Source of the DNA: Ursus arctos
Lineage: Eukaryota; Chordata; Mammalia; Carnivora; Ursidae
Direction: 5' to 3'
Assembly: GCF_023065955.2 (NCBI RefSeq)
Contig: NW_026622930.1
Location: forward strand, 21,615,449-21,679,448
DNA: 64,000 bases
The translations under genes were made by a program, and so were the position numbers. Numbering within the stretch: position 1 is the stretch's first letter; the number at the start of each line of letters is the position of its first letter. This document shows, piece by piece, positions 9,880-20,904 of this stretch. The notes below the pieces were generated by a model, which saw only the letters and a list, made by a program, of their open reading frames with translations, was not told the DNA's origin and did not search any database.

Positions 9880-11150
9880 GATCTGCTGCAGAAAGATGTC
9901 CCCAGGAGAGAAGACAGAGCAGATTTGGTAAGAAGGAGCTCAGAGATGACAAGCCAGGTGATGCAGGTCAGATACCTGCCCATTCCCATATTGTTCTTTA
10001 GAAAAAAGTAAGCCGGGTTAGAACTGCTGGTTCAAAGATGAATGATAAGCCAAAGAGATCTAAAGCAGGACTTTGGCACGGATGCTACAAAAACAAAAAG
10101 ATACATAATTTATATTAAAGAGCAGACGAAAGTACTTTTTAGAAAACATGAACTTTCTACGAAATCAAAGAAAATTTCAGGCAGACACTTCTTTAAGTCC
10201 TTGAGAATTAGAAAGAAAAGGGAATATTTTAAAAGAAATAATGAGATTAATAGACAAAACTCTTTAAGTCATTTTTATCTGATTAAATGTTTTATTTAAT
10301 TGTAACTAAATTTCTTAATTAATTAATTAATTTTAAATTAAAAATTGATAAGACAATATTAGGAGACACAAGGACACTGGCAAAAATCAGGAAAGAGGTT
10401 AAGAAAAAAATAACACTATTGCACAAATAGAAACTACATAGAAGAGGTGGGCAAAAAATAGAATAGTTATTACTCAAAACATTTCAGACCTTGAAAGTAT
10501 CATGTCAGTGACATGGTATTCAGGTTTGAGGATGTCACCAAGGAAAAAATAATTAGAGAACTGTCAGATATGGAAGATAAAGGAGATCAAACAATCATAT
10601 AATTAGTGTGCCTGAGGTATAGAACATGCTGAAATGGAAATATATTCAAAGATGAAATAGAAGAAAATAAATAAAGGAAGGCAAACAAAGGAAGACAAGA
10701 GTTTTCTGGAAGAACAGTTTATCTTTAAGTGTGATCTGGTGTCAGAGTTTCCTTATTGCCATCACAGAGTTTTGACACTAGAAAAAAGTCCTAAGCCAAG
10801 ATGTTGGTTTTGTGTAAATGCCACCCAATGATATTTTCACAAGCAAGGATTCATGAACTACAGCCCTTGTTGGATTAAGAAAAGAATATTGAAAACAAAA
10901 ATGAGAGACCTTCTTGATGATAAAAGTCAGCCTCCTGAGAAATGAATCAAATAAAAAATTCAGAAAAAGAAAAGCAATGTCTTATAAGAATTGTTAGGAA
11001 ACAGAATCAATGTAAATATGGGCCTCAGATTGGACAACATTGGGATTACAATGACAACCTAAATGTAAATATTAAAAACCTTGACAAGATAAAATTAAAA
11101 TATGATGCATAAATATCTGACAGTGTAGGAAAGGAATGGGAGAAGGAAAT
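9880..11150 (+). repeat. Probable HAL1/L1-type LINE remnant
   Basis: The tract is strongly A-rich on the plus strand, with a broken 85-codon lysine/arginine-rich frame at 10042-10299 and HAL1-like phrases including TGAGGTATAGAACATGCTG, GGAGACACAAGGACACTGGC and AGTCAGCCTCCTGAGAAATG. A half-L1 (ORF1-only) element or an old L1 ORF1 region would fit. It is degraded by many indels, and boundaries are approximate. Confidence 0.4.
10312..10341. repeat. (TTAA)n simple repeat
   Basis: Five near-perfect AATT/TTAA units are followed by TTTTAAATTAAAAATT. Confidence 0.8.
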
Positions 11151-11584
11151 GTAGATGGGGAAATACTGTCATATTTCACAAGTGGAAATATTACATAGCA
11201 TAACTACTGCTTAAAGTTGAAAAAAAAATCCAGAAACAGAGCTTTAGTACTCAACATTAAATTATAAGTATAATCATGAAGAAAACTATTATAAGGAAGA
11301 ATAAAAGCAAAACCAAAATAGATAAAGCACCATATGACAATAGATAGAAAACAAAGAAATTTACAAAATACATATGACATATAAATGGTTTTAAGACCCA
11401 ACTTACTTATCATGGCTATTATTAACTTAGCTTTTAAAAGAAAAAAAGGATTTTTAGGTTGGATTTAAAAGAAACCACAACAAAAACAAGCAAATAATCC
11501 ATATTTTCAATTAGGTGGAGGATAGTTAGAAATATTTCAGCCTAGCCATACCACAGAATACAGAGATTAAAAGGAAGACTGAGA

Positions 11585-11731
11585 TATCCATCTATCTGTC
11601 TATCTATCTATCCATCCATCTATCCGTATAGATGTAGATATAGATCTAGAGATATATACACTAATATATACATATATATATCTGCATATTAGATATGTAG
11701 ATATGTTATATATATATATATATATATATAA
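11585..11731. repeat. Compound microsatellite (ATCT)n ... (TA)n
   Basis: TATC/ATCC-type tetranucleotide units run from 11585 to about 11625. Mixed GATA/TATA follows, and a pure (TA)n run of about 12 units lies at 11706-11730. Confidence 0.9.
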
Positions 11732-12396
11732 AATTCTCCATTATCTGAAGTTGCAGATAATTTATAATGTCATGGAATTTTTTAATTTAAAGAGCTTATA
11801 TGTGAATACAAAATTCTGGAAGGATGTCAAGATACTTTATATTAGCTACATCTTAAATAATGGAATCCACTTTATATCTTTCTGTTTGAATTTTAATCAT
11901 GAGCATATATTACTTTAAAAATTAAATTTAAAAAATAAAAATTGTCTTTCCCTTTTAAAAATGTTGCCAGCCTGTTTTGCGGAGTCTTCCATTTCACTAT
12001 AAAATATAATTCTATCATTAGATAATTAATTATAAAACAATGACTAAAAATATTATAATATATCATAAGTTCATTCTCTAGTTAATCTAACTAAACTCAT
12101 GGAATTTTGGAGTGAGCATAGCATGTTCGTCATTTTTATATATTTTCCACCAAAAGGTACAGTCACAATTTCAAGTCAAATCATGAGAAGATGTGGAATA
12201 GGTTTTGCAATTTTTGTTTTGCTTTTTGAATGAACACAATTCTCAAAAAAATAACAAAAAATTTTTTTCACATCTTACACAGAAAGGAATTCTCAAAGTA
12301 TATAGGAAATGTAAAAGACCAATGAAAAGAACGCTATTAATGGGAAATATTAAGGATTGTAGGTGATTTTTTCCCTTTAAACAATCTAATTAAAAA

Positions 12397-12429
12397 TTCT
12401 ACTATATTCTACTCTACTATTCTACTATA
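12397..12429. repeat. Short minisatellite, TTCTACTA-type unit
   Basis: ATTCTACTAT repeats with slight change four times in about 33 bases. Confidence 0.75.
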
Positions 12430-13111
12430 GGAGGCACTGAAAAGCCACCACAGATTTAAAACCAGAAAAACACATAAAGATGATTTGATTGTGAAGGCAA
12501 TGAAATTTCACTTTCAGGGCCCTAAAGAGGCCTGTCCTGGAATATTGTATATACTTCAGACCCCACGAAGCTTGACTAAGCCCCTACTGATCATATCTGT
12601 GCTCCATAGGATATCTTGCTTATAATGGATTCAGAGAATGGTGATACTTTATTGAGGAAATTACTTGTTATCTTTCTCTGCTTTTCTCCTAAACAGTTTG
12701 TCTCCACCTTAGTGAACAGGAAAATCAAGAGCAAGGAATAATATCCAGGTCAATAGTGATCACAGATGTGACTTTCTGGGGCTTTTGCAGTAGCCAGAAG
12801 ACAGAAGGAGTAGCATGGGCAACACCTGGGCCACTGTCTTCTCCTTTCAGACCCCATTCTATCTGGAATTCCACAATTTCCTTAAATATTCTGGACTCTT
12901 TACCTCCTCGGGTCCTTTGTGCCAGTTGTTTCTTCAGTTTCTGTTTCGGATTACAGTTTGTGTTTAAACCCTTTATCCTTCTCTCCGTGGGGCCTGCTCT
13001 TTCTTATCTCTACCATCAGCTTCAGTGTCACTACAGCTCCTCAGAAAGACATCTCTTAATCTCACCATTTGCATCCATGACTTACAACCCCCAAATCTCA
13101 ACGGCTTGAAA

Positions 13112-13480
13112 CAACAAAGCGCAAATACCATATGATTTCACTCATATGTGAAATCTAAAGAAAACAAAACGAATAAACAAACAAAAAGCAGAAACAGACC
13201 CACAAATACAGAGAACAAACTGACGGTTGCCAGAGGTAAGGGAGGAAGGGGGATAGGTAAAATGAGTGAGGGAGAGAAGGAGATACAGACTTCTAATTAT
13301 GGAATGAATAAAACACAGGAATGAAAGGTACAGTGTAGGGAACATGGGAATATTAATGATATTGTAATAGTATTGTATAGTGACAGACACACTTGTGAGC
13401 ATAACATATAGAGATGTTAAATCACTGTGCTGTACACCTGACATTAATGTAACATTGTGTGTCGACTGTACTCAAATTTT
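13112..13480 (+). repeat. L1 3' end (carnivore/placental L1)
   Basis: ACCATATGATTTCACTCATA marks the end of ORF2 and the start of the 3' UTR. AACAAACTGACGGTTGCCAG and AATCACTGTGCTGTACACCT follow, and the element ends in an A/T-rich tail near 13480. This is a 5'-truncated forward L1 copy of moderate age. The 100-codon minus-strand frame at 13142-13444 is antisense to it and not a gene. Confidence 0.85.
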
Positions 13481-13489
13481 TTTAAAAAG

Positions 13490-14390
13490 TCATATTCTAC
13501 ACGTATAGTTCGTATACTCTAAGTTAAACTTCTGATGTAATTTTTGGATCTCCTAATAAATACAAAACTATGCTAAAAAAAAAGAAAAGAAAATGAACTC
13601 ATTCTACTGAATTAAAATGTTACAAACAAAACAAAACAAAAACAACAAAGGTCAATTTCTCATTCACACTTCATACCCAAGCAGATCAGCGGGATAGTTT
13701 TTCTCATCGTAGTCATTCAGGGTCTGCGGTGGGTGCTCTGTGCTCACAGGATGACACATTTTACTGCATGCTTCTACAATATTCGTGGTAGGAGAGAACA
13801 GAGAGGGTAGAGAATGGTGTGGCACCCCACTCTTGAATACGTCCATGTGGAAGTGACACACATGTCCTCTGCTTTTTGGCCAATGCAAAGCGCATGGCCA
13901 GACCTAACAGTAAGGGACTAAAATGCGTGATTGACTCTATTTGGAAGGAGAGAAAATCCAGAAACATTGGTGGTCAGCACCCATGTCTGCCACTCACCTT
14001 ATATAGAATCAGTCCCTTCTCTCTTCTGTAGGTCAGTGTTGGGTTTGAGGAAACCCAATGAAGAGCAATCCTCTTTACCAGCTGAATTTGGAACCACTTA
14101 CAAGATAAGACAAATAATTCAGAAATAATCTTGGAGATAGAAATGTTAGCTTTAGTACCGAATGGGAGGAAATGGCTTAGATGTGTGGCAATAGAGTTTC
14201 CTGAGATTTAATGCCACATTTGGACTGGCATCTTTTGGGAGGGGTTTTTAGAGGGAAGCTGGTGCCTCAGCAGAAAGAAGAATGGAAGGGTTGAGATAGG
14301 CATGCTGAGGACCTACTCCCAGACTCACCAATCAGATAAATCACTCCACCTCCACAGGGGAGGAAAGAATTAGGTAGTAGAAGGAATTTT
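13490..14390. other. Unassigned sequence with A-rich stretches
   Basis: The A-rich piece 13570-13650 may be the tail of another retroposed copy. The 13660-14130 part contains overlapping short frames with no domain. No repeat family is clear. Confidence 0.35.
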
Positions 14391-14394
14391 ACTC

Positions 14395-14565
14395 TAATAT
14401 TGCTCTTACCACATGAGAATGCAAGTTACGTAAAGGCAGGTGCATTTCTGCCTTATTCTAAGTTGTGTCCTCAGTTTTCAGAAAAGCATAGGGCACAGAG
14501 AAGACTATTCAATACCTATTAATTGAGTGAATAAATTAATTAATTAATCAATTAAAGGCATACTG
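14395..14565 (+). repeat. L2 3' end remnant
   Basis: CACATGAGAATGCAAGTTACG, GGGCACAGAGAAGACTATTC and AATTGAGTGAATAAATTAAT follow the L2 3' terminal order, running into an ATTA-rich low-complexity end. Confidence 0.55.
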
Positions 14566-14599
14566 GCTACTGCCTGAGTCAGCTATTCCGTGCATCAAA

Positions 14600-14905
14600 A
14601 TGAAATTGAAAATAACATAAAAGACATTATGCCTGGAATTGATTAATCATGTAAGGGAATGAATAATATTAACATAATATTATTTAATAACATAAATAAT
14701 ATAAAACTGATATTATGCTATTTATCATAGTAATGATTTCCATTCTATTATGTAAATCAGTATTGACATAGTGTTCATATTATTATATAAGTATACAGTT
14801 ATATACTTGAATGCATTATTTACTGTAATATTTATACTATTACACTATTTTTTGATATTACATTTAAAAATTCATTACTGTTATTATTATTATTATTATT
14901 ATGGT
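14600..14905. repeat. AT-rich low-complexity region with (TTA)n
   Basis: Almost pure A/T with repeated AATATTA/ATAACAT words. A (TTA/TAT)n run of about eight units lies at 14880-14902. Confidence 0.8.
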
Positions 14906-15479
14906 ATTATTTAATATGAAGACTATATGCTGACCTGACAAAGTTCATCTGTGGATCTCTGAGTTGAAATTAGAATCACCCCAAAACAACCCTTGGGCTG
15001 CATTAATTTTTTTTTCTGATGAGTTAGCTAAGTGCATATATCCCTGTCCTCTGTCTTTATTCCATTCTAATAGCATTTGCCTTAAGTGAAAGTTCAGAAA
15101 GTATGTTTAAAGGGAAAACACGGTAAGTTAAAAAAAAAAAAAGGAGGAGGCAAGAAAATGATACAGAGACAACCAATTTCATGGAAAATCCAGAATTGAG
15201 ATCCATACAAAAAATACTTAGCATATTTATGAGTGATGGGGAAAATAGGAAAGAAGAAACAATGAGATTTAAGCTTAGAATAATTCAAACAGCTAATACA
15301 CACATGCAGTGTAAAAGTGCACCAAATAGAGACAAAATAGAACCCTGAACACTCAAAGCCTGTCTTGGTTCAGCCTCCAAACTCAATTATTAAGCATAGA
15401 GAGGGATGGGATGTGGGTAGTACAACTTTACTTGGTAGCAAGGGCTTTTCCTGAGACCAGCAGGACATTGAAACCATAC

Positions 15480-16130
15480 TAGAGCTAATTATTTATTCAA
15501 TAACCTAATTAATGTCAATTAAGTGTAGGCCAGTTAGTTCCATTAATGAGTGTAAACTCCTAATGAAGTCAGGGTCACGAGCTCTAATTTTATCCATTAG
15601 AGACTATGTGGTGTACTCTTAACCCCCGTTACCCCTGTCATAAGTTTATTTGGTCATGAACAGAATGGAGTGGAGATGGCAGGGGTGGGGGAGCCGGGAA
15701 GGCAGAACTTACTCAAAAAGAAGAATATCCACGATTTATGTAATCCCTTACTGCACTAGAAAAACAGTTCAAACACTTGAGTTGTAAAGTGAAATCAGTA
15801 GCATCACCTTTATTACAAAGGACAAGTTATTATTATTGGCTAAACATAAGTAGTTTACTCAATCTTATATAAAATCAAACGCCAGTGTTTACCAATATGG
15901 AAGTAATTGGATGCTTTCCTATTCTTAGGTAATTTTCATACGCTTTTACCAAGAGATGTTTTGGTACCATCCACATGAACACTGCAGGGCTTGGAAGTGC
16001 CTTGAAACATGATTAATGCATTTGGAAATTGATGACGTGCAGATGATTATGGGACGAGGATGCTCTTTCTAAAGCTTTAACGGGTGGTCCCGATTTAAAT
16101 ACTATGAATTTCGAACAGGTAATGGATTAA
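15480..16130. promoter_or_regulatory. Candidate conserved non-coding (enhancer-like) tract
   Basis: No repeat is present. Homeodomain-type cores recur: TAATTA at 15506, CAATTAAG at about 15517, CATTAATG at 15541, TAATGAAG at about 15561 and GATTAATGCATTT at about 16011. A CRE-like TGACGTGC (about 16032) and an ACAAAGG (about 15817) also occur. Such clustering is common in developmental enhancers, but AT-rich DNA gives these words by chance too. The regulatory role is inference only. Confidence 0.3.
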
Positions 16131-16524
16131 GAATATACATTGATAAGTATTTAAAAAGCTGTAGGAAAATATTAGATCACAGAAAATTTGAGTTTCAATG
16201 AGAACATACTTGGCCAATGTTGAGTTCAGGAAAGACTCAGTTAATGTATCATTAAATGTGTTCAAAGGAAGTTACAGACCAATAATATACCTGTTATACA
16301 TAAAAATACACATATGAATGTATGCATAGCTACTTAAATGTGTGTGTATGTACTTAGATCCAATTGGGTATCAGTTGACAAGAACCAAGAAATATCTGTA
16401 CTTAAAGAATAGTATATGTATTATATTTTTCACTTATTGTTTTATTAAAAGAATAGTTGCTGAGGCTAATAATTCCCTGTTTAAAGGAAACTCTAATGAC
16501 CTCTGAGGTTCTGCCCACCTCAGC

Positions 16525-16762
16525 AATTTTTATAGAATTATAAGCATTGAGTACTTACCATATACAAGGTCCTTGACATTTATTTTAAATTATTTAATTC
16601 CTTACAATAACTCTATGAACTCTGAACTATTGTCTCTATATCAGAAATGAAAAAATTGAAGCTGGAAGAGAATAAGTAATGTGCTTAAAGCCTCATGATT
16701 AATGGAAAGACTAAATTTTGTCTGATTCCAAAACTCATCTTTTAATTCTGTATTGCCTCCTT
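16525..16762 (-). repeat. MIR remnant
   Basis: Reversed MIR, nearly full length: ATTGAGTACTTACCATATAC, TAACTCTATGAACTCTGAAC, GAAATGAAAAAATTGAAGC, then CTGATTCCAAAACTCATC and TTCTGTATTGCCTCC. Confidence 0.8.
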
Positions 16763-16764
16763 TT

Positions 16765-17250
16765 ATACCTTTTATCAGAATCGATAGCATATAAAGATAT
16801 ATCCATGGGTTTAGGTTTAAAAAAATTCAAAAACCTTTGTGAAATTTAAAACAAAGTAAAAATCATAAACAAAACAACTTTTGTAGGTGATAAGACAGAT
16901 GAGCTTAAACAAATAAGGCATCAGATGTGACAACAAAGCGCTAAATAGAAATAAAAGTGTGATTTTTACTACTTAAGATCATTAAGGCTAATAGCTGACT
17001 TTCTGTCTTAGCCAAAATATGAACTCAGTATGATGAATTATGCATTACTTGGGCTACATCTGATTGTGAAATCCTCTAAAGAATTTACTTGAATCCTGTT
17101 TTTCCAGTTAGAGCTTTTACTTGCTTCAGGGAGAATTTGGTACTGAGGGGAGGTTCACAGAAAAAGAATAGATAAGATAGAGATCTCTCCAGCCCACTGC
17201 ACTAGGGAATATTTGGGAATGTATGGACATACTATCATAGAAAGAAAAAG
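16765..17250. other. Unassigned sequence
   Basis: No repeat or exon recognised. Confidence 0.4.
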
Positions 17251-17254
17251 CCAC

Positions 17255-17400
17255 AAGAATAACCATAGTTAGCATTTCTTGAATGCTGCATTACTGTTTG
17301 AAGGGCTTTGTGTATATTAACTTGCTTAATCTTCACAAAACAAAGGCAAGAATAAACCTGATAAGAAACCCTGGCATTACGGCACTTTTTCTGGTAAGGA
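17255..17400 (-). repeat. MIR remnant
   Basis: ATAGTTAGCATTTCTTGAATG, GGGCTTTGTGTATATTAAC and AATCTTCACAAAACAAAGG give the reversed 3' half of MIR. Confidence 0.65.
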
Positions 17401-17404
17401 TGGA

Positions 17405-18765
17405 CTCTCCTTAATGAGAAACGTTGAGCATACCAATCACATACATGAGCTGTCAATCATTTATTTTGTAGAATCATTATGGAGTTACTTTAAATACCAA
17501 GCTTTTCTAATACATTTTAGCTGTAACTGGATTTATAAAACATTGATTTAGATAGAAACTTTCAAAAATATACTTTTTAAATTAAAAAATATACACCATG
17601 TGTTTCTCACATTTATTCGTCGACCCCACCAAACCTGAAGATGCCTGGCTGGACCCAAGAGAAATAAGATTAACCAGTTAGAGGATTTCGCTTTTATTTT
17701 TGTTTTTGGAGATGTTATTATAGTCATTTACTAGGTCTACATTAAATGGGTGACCTTGGGTTCTCCTGCAATAATACTCTTTTTCACTGCCTCGGTCCCA
17801 ATTTATTTTCCTATGGCCATGGACTAGGTTAGTACAAAAGTTGCAAAGGGTAATACATAGTGTGCTTCTGGTTGCCTGCTCAAGGTCAGAAGCATAGAAT
17901 GCTTAAATTGGAAGGAACACTCTATCTACCATGTAGTAGTCTACCTTTCTTTGGTTTCTATATAGATGATGAAGGGGGAAAAATCAGAGAGTAGTAAAGT
18001 GGCATGACTTTGGTTCAGCAACATTTTTTACTAATTCATTTTTTTCTGCATTGACTGAATTGTCCACATGTTTTGGTACAGTTTAGTCTTGACTATTGTC
18101 TCAGATTATGCGGGTACGTAGGTAAGGTAGAGAGTATTTTGGTAGACTGGATTCGTGGCTTTATGTAAGCACAATTTGTAATTTGTTATCTCTTCAGCCT
18201 CTTATTGATAACGAAGTTATTCTTTCAGAAAGAATAATTTGACCATTATAGTTCATAATCTGAATATCAGAGTCTATTAGCTGGCATCTAGCTTCACATG
18301 TGTTCTTGACCTTTGTCCTTTTGCCCAATAATTCACTGAGTACAAAGTAGTGAATATATTGCAGATCACACCCTATAAGATTTAATGGCTCAATTACACT
18401 CATGTTGCTTATGACATTCTTTAATAGTTCTCAAGAGGGCACTGGGTCATCTCACTAAGACAGCAGAGAGGGAAGTGTGTGCCTGACTGACAATTTCTTG
18501 CCAGGGGACAACCAGGGCAGTTATTTTTGATAAATACTTAACTTTTACTCACCCTATGCAAAATCTAATGCTAGGTCATGTGGGAAACACAAAGAGGCAA
18601 AGGATGTAGTCTTTGAGGAGTTTCTGTGGCACTACGGAGTTTCTGTGGTACTATGAGTCAGGGTGAGGTGTTGGTCTGGGTAAATGAGAAGAGGCTAGCA
18701 GCAGGTTGAGGTATATGGGAAGGGAGAGTGCTGAGCTGCGGTGAGGGACCATGAACTAGTTCCAA
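17405..18765. other. Mostly unassigned sequence
   Basis: A possible weak MIR/THER-like piece sits at about 17890-17945 (CATAGAATGCTTAAATTGGAA). Otherwise nothing is recognised apart from the short tandem duplication at 18617. Confidence 0.4.
18617..18654. repeat. 19-bp tandem duplication
   Basis: GGAGTTTCTGTGGCACTAC (18617-18635) is followed at once by GGAGTTTCTGTGGTACTAT (18636-18654), a 17/19 match. Confidence 0.95.
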
Positions 18766-18769
18766 AAGA

Positions 18770-19062
18770 CAATAACAACTCTTGTTTTTACTTCATGCCG
18801 GGCACGATTCAAAGCACTCCACTTCTGTCAATATAATAATATAGTAATATGTATATGGTATATATAATTTATATTAATCTATTTTATAGTAATCCAATGA
18901 GGCAGACATTGCTATTATTCTCATTTTGCAGATGAGGAAAGCTAGACAGAGATGTTAGTCTGTTTGCTTAAGACCTGTTACCTGTAATGTGAAGAAAACA
19001 GATTTCAAATCCTGGCAGTATGGTTCCAGAAACCAAGTGCTAAATCACTACACCACAGTTGT
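18770..19062 (-). repeat. MIR with an internal AT-rich insertion
   Basis: Reversed MIR: ACTTCATGCCGGGCACGATTC, then an expanded TAATAT/TATATA stretch (about 18835-18880), then CAATGAGGCAGACATTGCTA, TTGCAGATGAGGAAAGCTAG and GCTAAATCACTACACCACAG. Confidence 0.8.
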
Positions 19063-19064
19063 AT

Positions 19065-20755
19065 AAAGACTATGACTTGAGTAGCTGATTGATCCATGAT
19101 AAACACGATTAATTAACTGGTCCATAGATACAAATGTATCTATTTGTAGGAAACTCAGGAGGCCACCTTGCTTCCCTAAATGCCAGTATGGATTGCAAAC
19201 ACATTGCCATTTTATTTAGTTTTATAAATGCTTTGAAGAGCTCTATTCACCTCACTGCAGGAAAATTTAGAAAACCATGGATTTTAAAGTAGGGAATCAT
19301 TACCCTGTTTTAGTAATATTTTTAAAGATATTTAAGAACAACTTTTTTATATTTTGTTTTAATACATTTTTATATTTTAGTAAAATATATTTAACAAAAT
19401 ATAACTGAGATATATTTCACTATGTATTTTTAAAATATATTTTTGGAGAAGTCTATTACAAAGAGAAGCAAAATGACGTTGCTCACTCATGCTCTAGCCA
19501 AGGAGATTACCTAATCAGAACACCACACTTTCATTTAGACTTTACGGAAAAGACGGAGTTTCTAGTATCTTTGGAAAAGAGTAAGTACACACAGTAGTCT
19601 TAGAGGAAATCAGTATACTGGTCGAAGGTAGGAAGACATATGTGGCAATATCAGTTTTGTGGCTGCTACTCATTGAGACAATGGCGAGATTACCATCTAA
19701 CGTGTACATTCATTCTCTTTCCTAATAGCTCCATGCTTGTGATGATTAGAAGAGACATTAATCTTTTAACTAGATAACCAATCTTCCGTCACCTTATTTC
19801 ATATTGTCTCTAAGAAATTAGAAAGGGACCACTGTAATGAAATCTATTCCATTCTTCCAAAGATCATAGTCACCTTAGTGAGATGTTAGACCCCAGTGGT
19901 ATCAGACTGCTGATTGTTGAGATGTTGCTCTTCTTTGTCTAAGGTACTTATTTGGGAGAACCACCAAGATAAACAATTACCGTCCAATTCAATCAGAAGT
20001 CATTAACTTCTTAAACATGATCGCCTGGTTTATAGTCCAAAAGAATGAGTCAGTGAAAAGTTTCAAGGATATTAGAGGGAGTCTCAGTGGAGTTTCAAAT
20101 GTTTTTGTCTTCTAAATCTATCAGAATTCTCAGTCTACGAATGTGTATCACTCCCTACTTTTTGAGAGCTGAACATACGTAGATCATGGGTAGTTATTCC
20201 AGCACAATATGTAGGACACATTACTCTCTTGATCATATAAAAATATCCAAGCCATATAATTTTAGGTATACTTTAATGACAATGCGACACTCAGGGCAAA
20301 ATCCAAAGTAGGGATTGCTTAATAGTTACTAATAATATTTCTCAATGCCTTTGGTCTTTACTGTTAAAATTATTATCTTAATCTCATATAGGCATGGCAA
20401 CACAACATGCCCTCTCTCATCAGAAAACTCCAGATGGAGTAATAAGCCATTGGATTTAAGTCGTTGGATAACTTTTCATGACCATGCTGCCAAAGCACTG
20501 ACACCATCATCAGATTTAGTCACTAGAATCTTTCCAAACAGGCTGATTGTGAATTCATGTTGTCCTTTGACAAACAACTTTCCACACTGACATCATTCTG
20601 AATGCCAGAAGAAGGTAAGTTTTGGAAGCTGAGTCTACCTAAGGCTATAGGATTGACCATTTGGACTGAACTGGACAATCACTGAAACAATTGACCAACC
20701 CGTTAAAATTACAAGTAAATAAATACCACTAAAGTGGTATAGGAGAAACCACATT
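19065..20755. other. Repeat-free tract
   Basis: Nothing coding is supported. Positions 19320-19450 are AT-rich low complexity. The stretch 19990-20640 is balanced in composition and could hold conserved non-coding sequence. The 81-codon plus-strand frame at 20345-20590 has no domain. Confidence 0.4.
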
Positions 20756-20756
20756 G

Positions 20757-20900
20757 GATGCAGCAAAGAAGAGCCCGGTTCAGACAAGCCGTGTGAATGA
20801 GCAAGTCACTTTGCTATTCTGAGTCCCAGTTTCCTTATCTATTAACTATTGAAATTGTTACCAGGTGATTTGTTTAATTAGAAAAGTTCATTGGAAAAAC
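20757..20900 (+). repeat. MIR remnant
   Basis: GAGCAAGTCACTTTGCTATT, CCCAGTTTCCTTATCTATTA and AATTGTTACCAGG follow the MIR forward core. Confidence 0.7.
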
Positions 20901-20904
20901 TTAG

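Larger units (their letters stand above)
11160..13100. other. AT-rich low-complexity tract with microsatellites
   Basis: It holds no gene I can support. Two simple-repeat blocks (11585-11731) and a TTCTACTA-type minisatellite (about 12397-12429) lie inside. The GC-richer stretch 12740-13100 carries a 117-codon plus-strand frame with no domain. Confidence 0.45.

Noticed and set aside
12756..13109. 117-codon plus-strand open frame
   Set aside because: It runs up to the start of an L1 3' end and shows no domain. Chance opening in pyrimidine-rich DNA is more likely.
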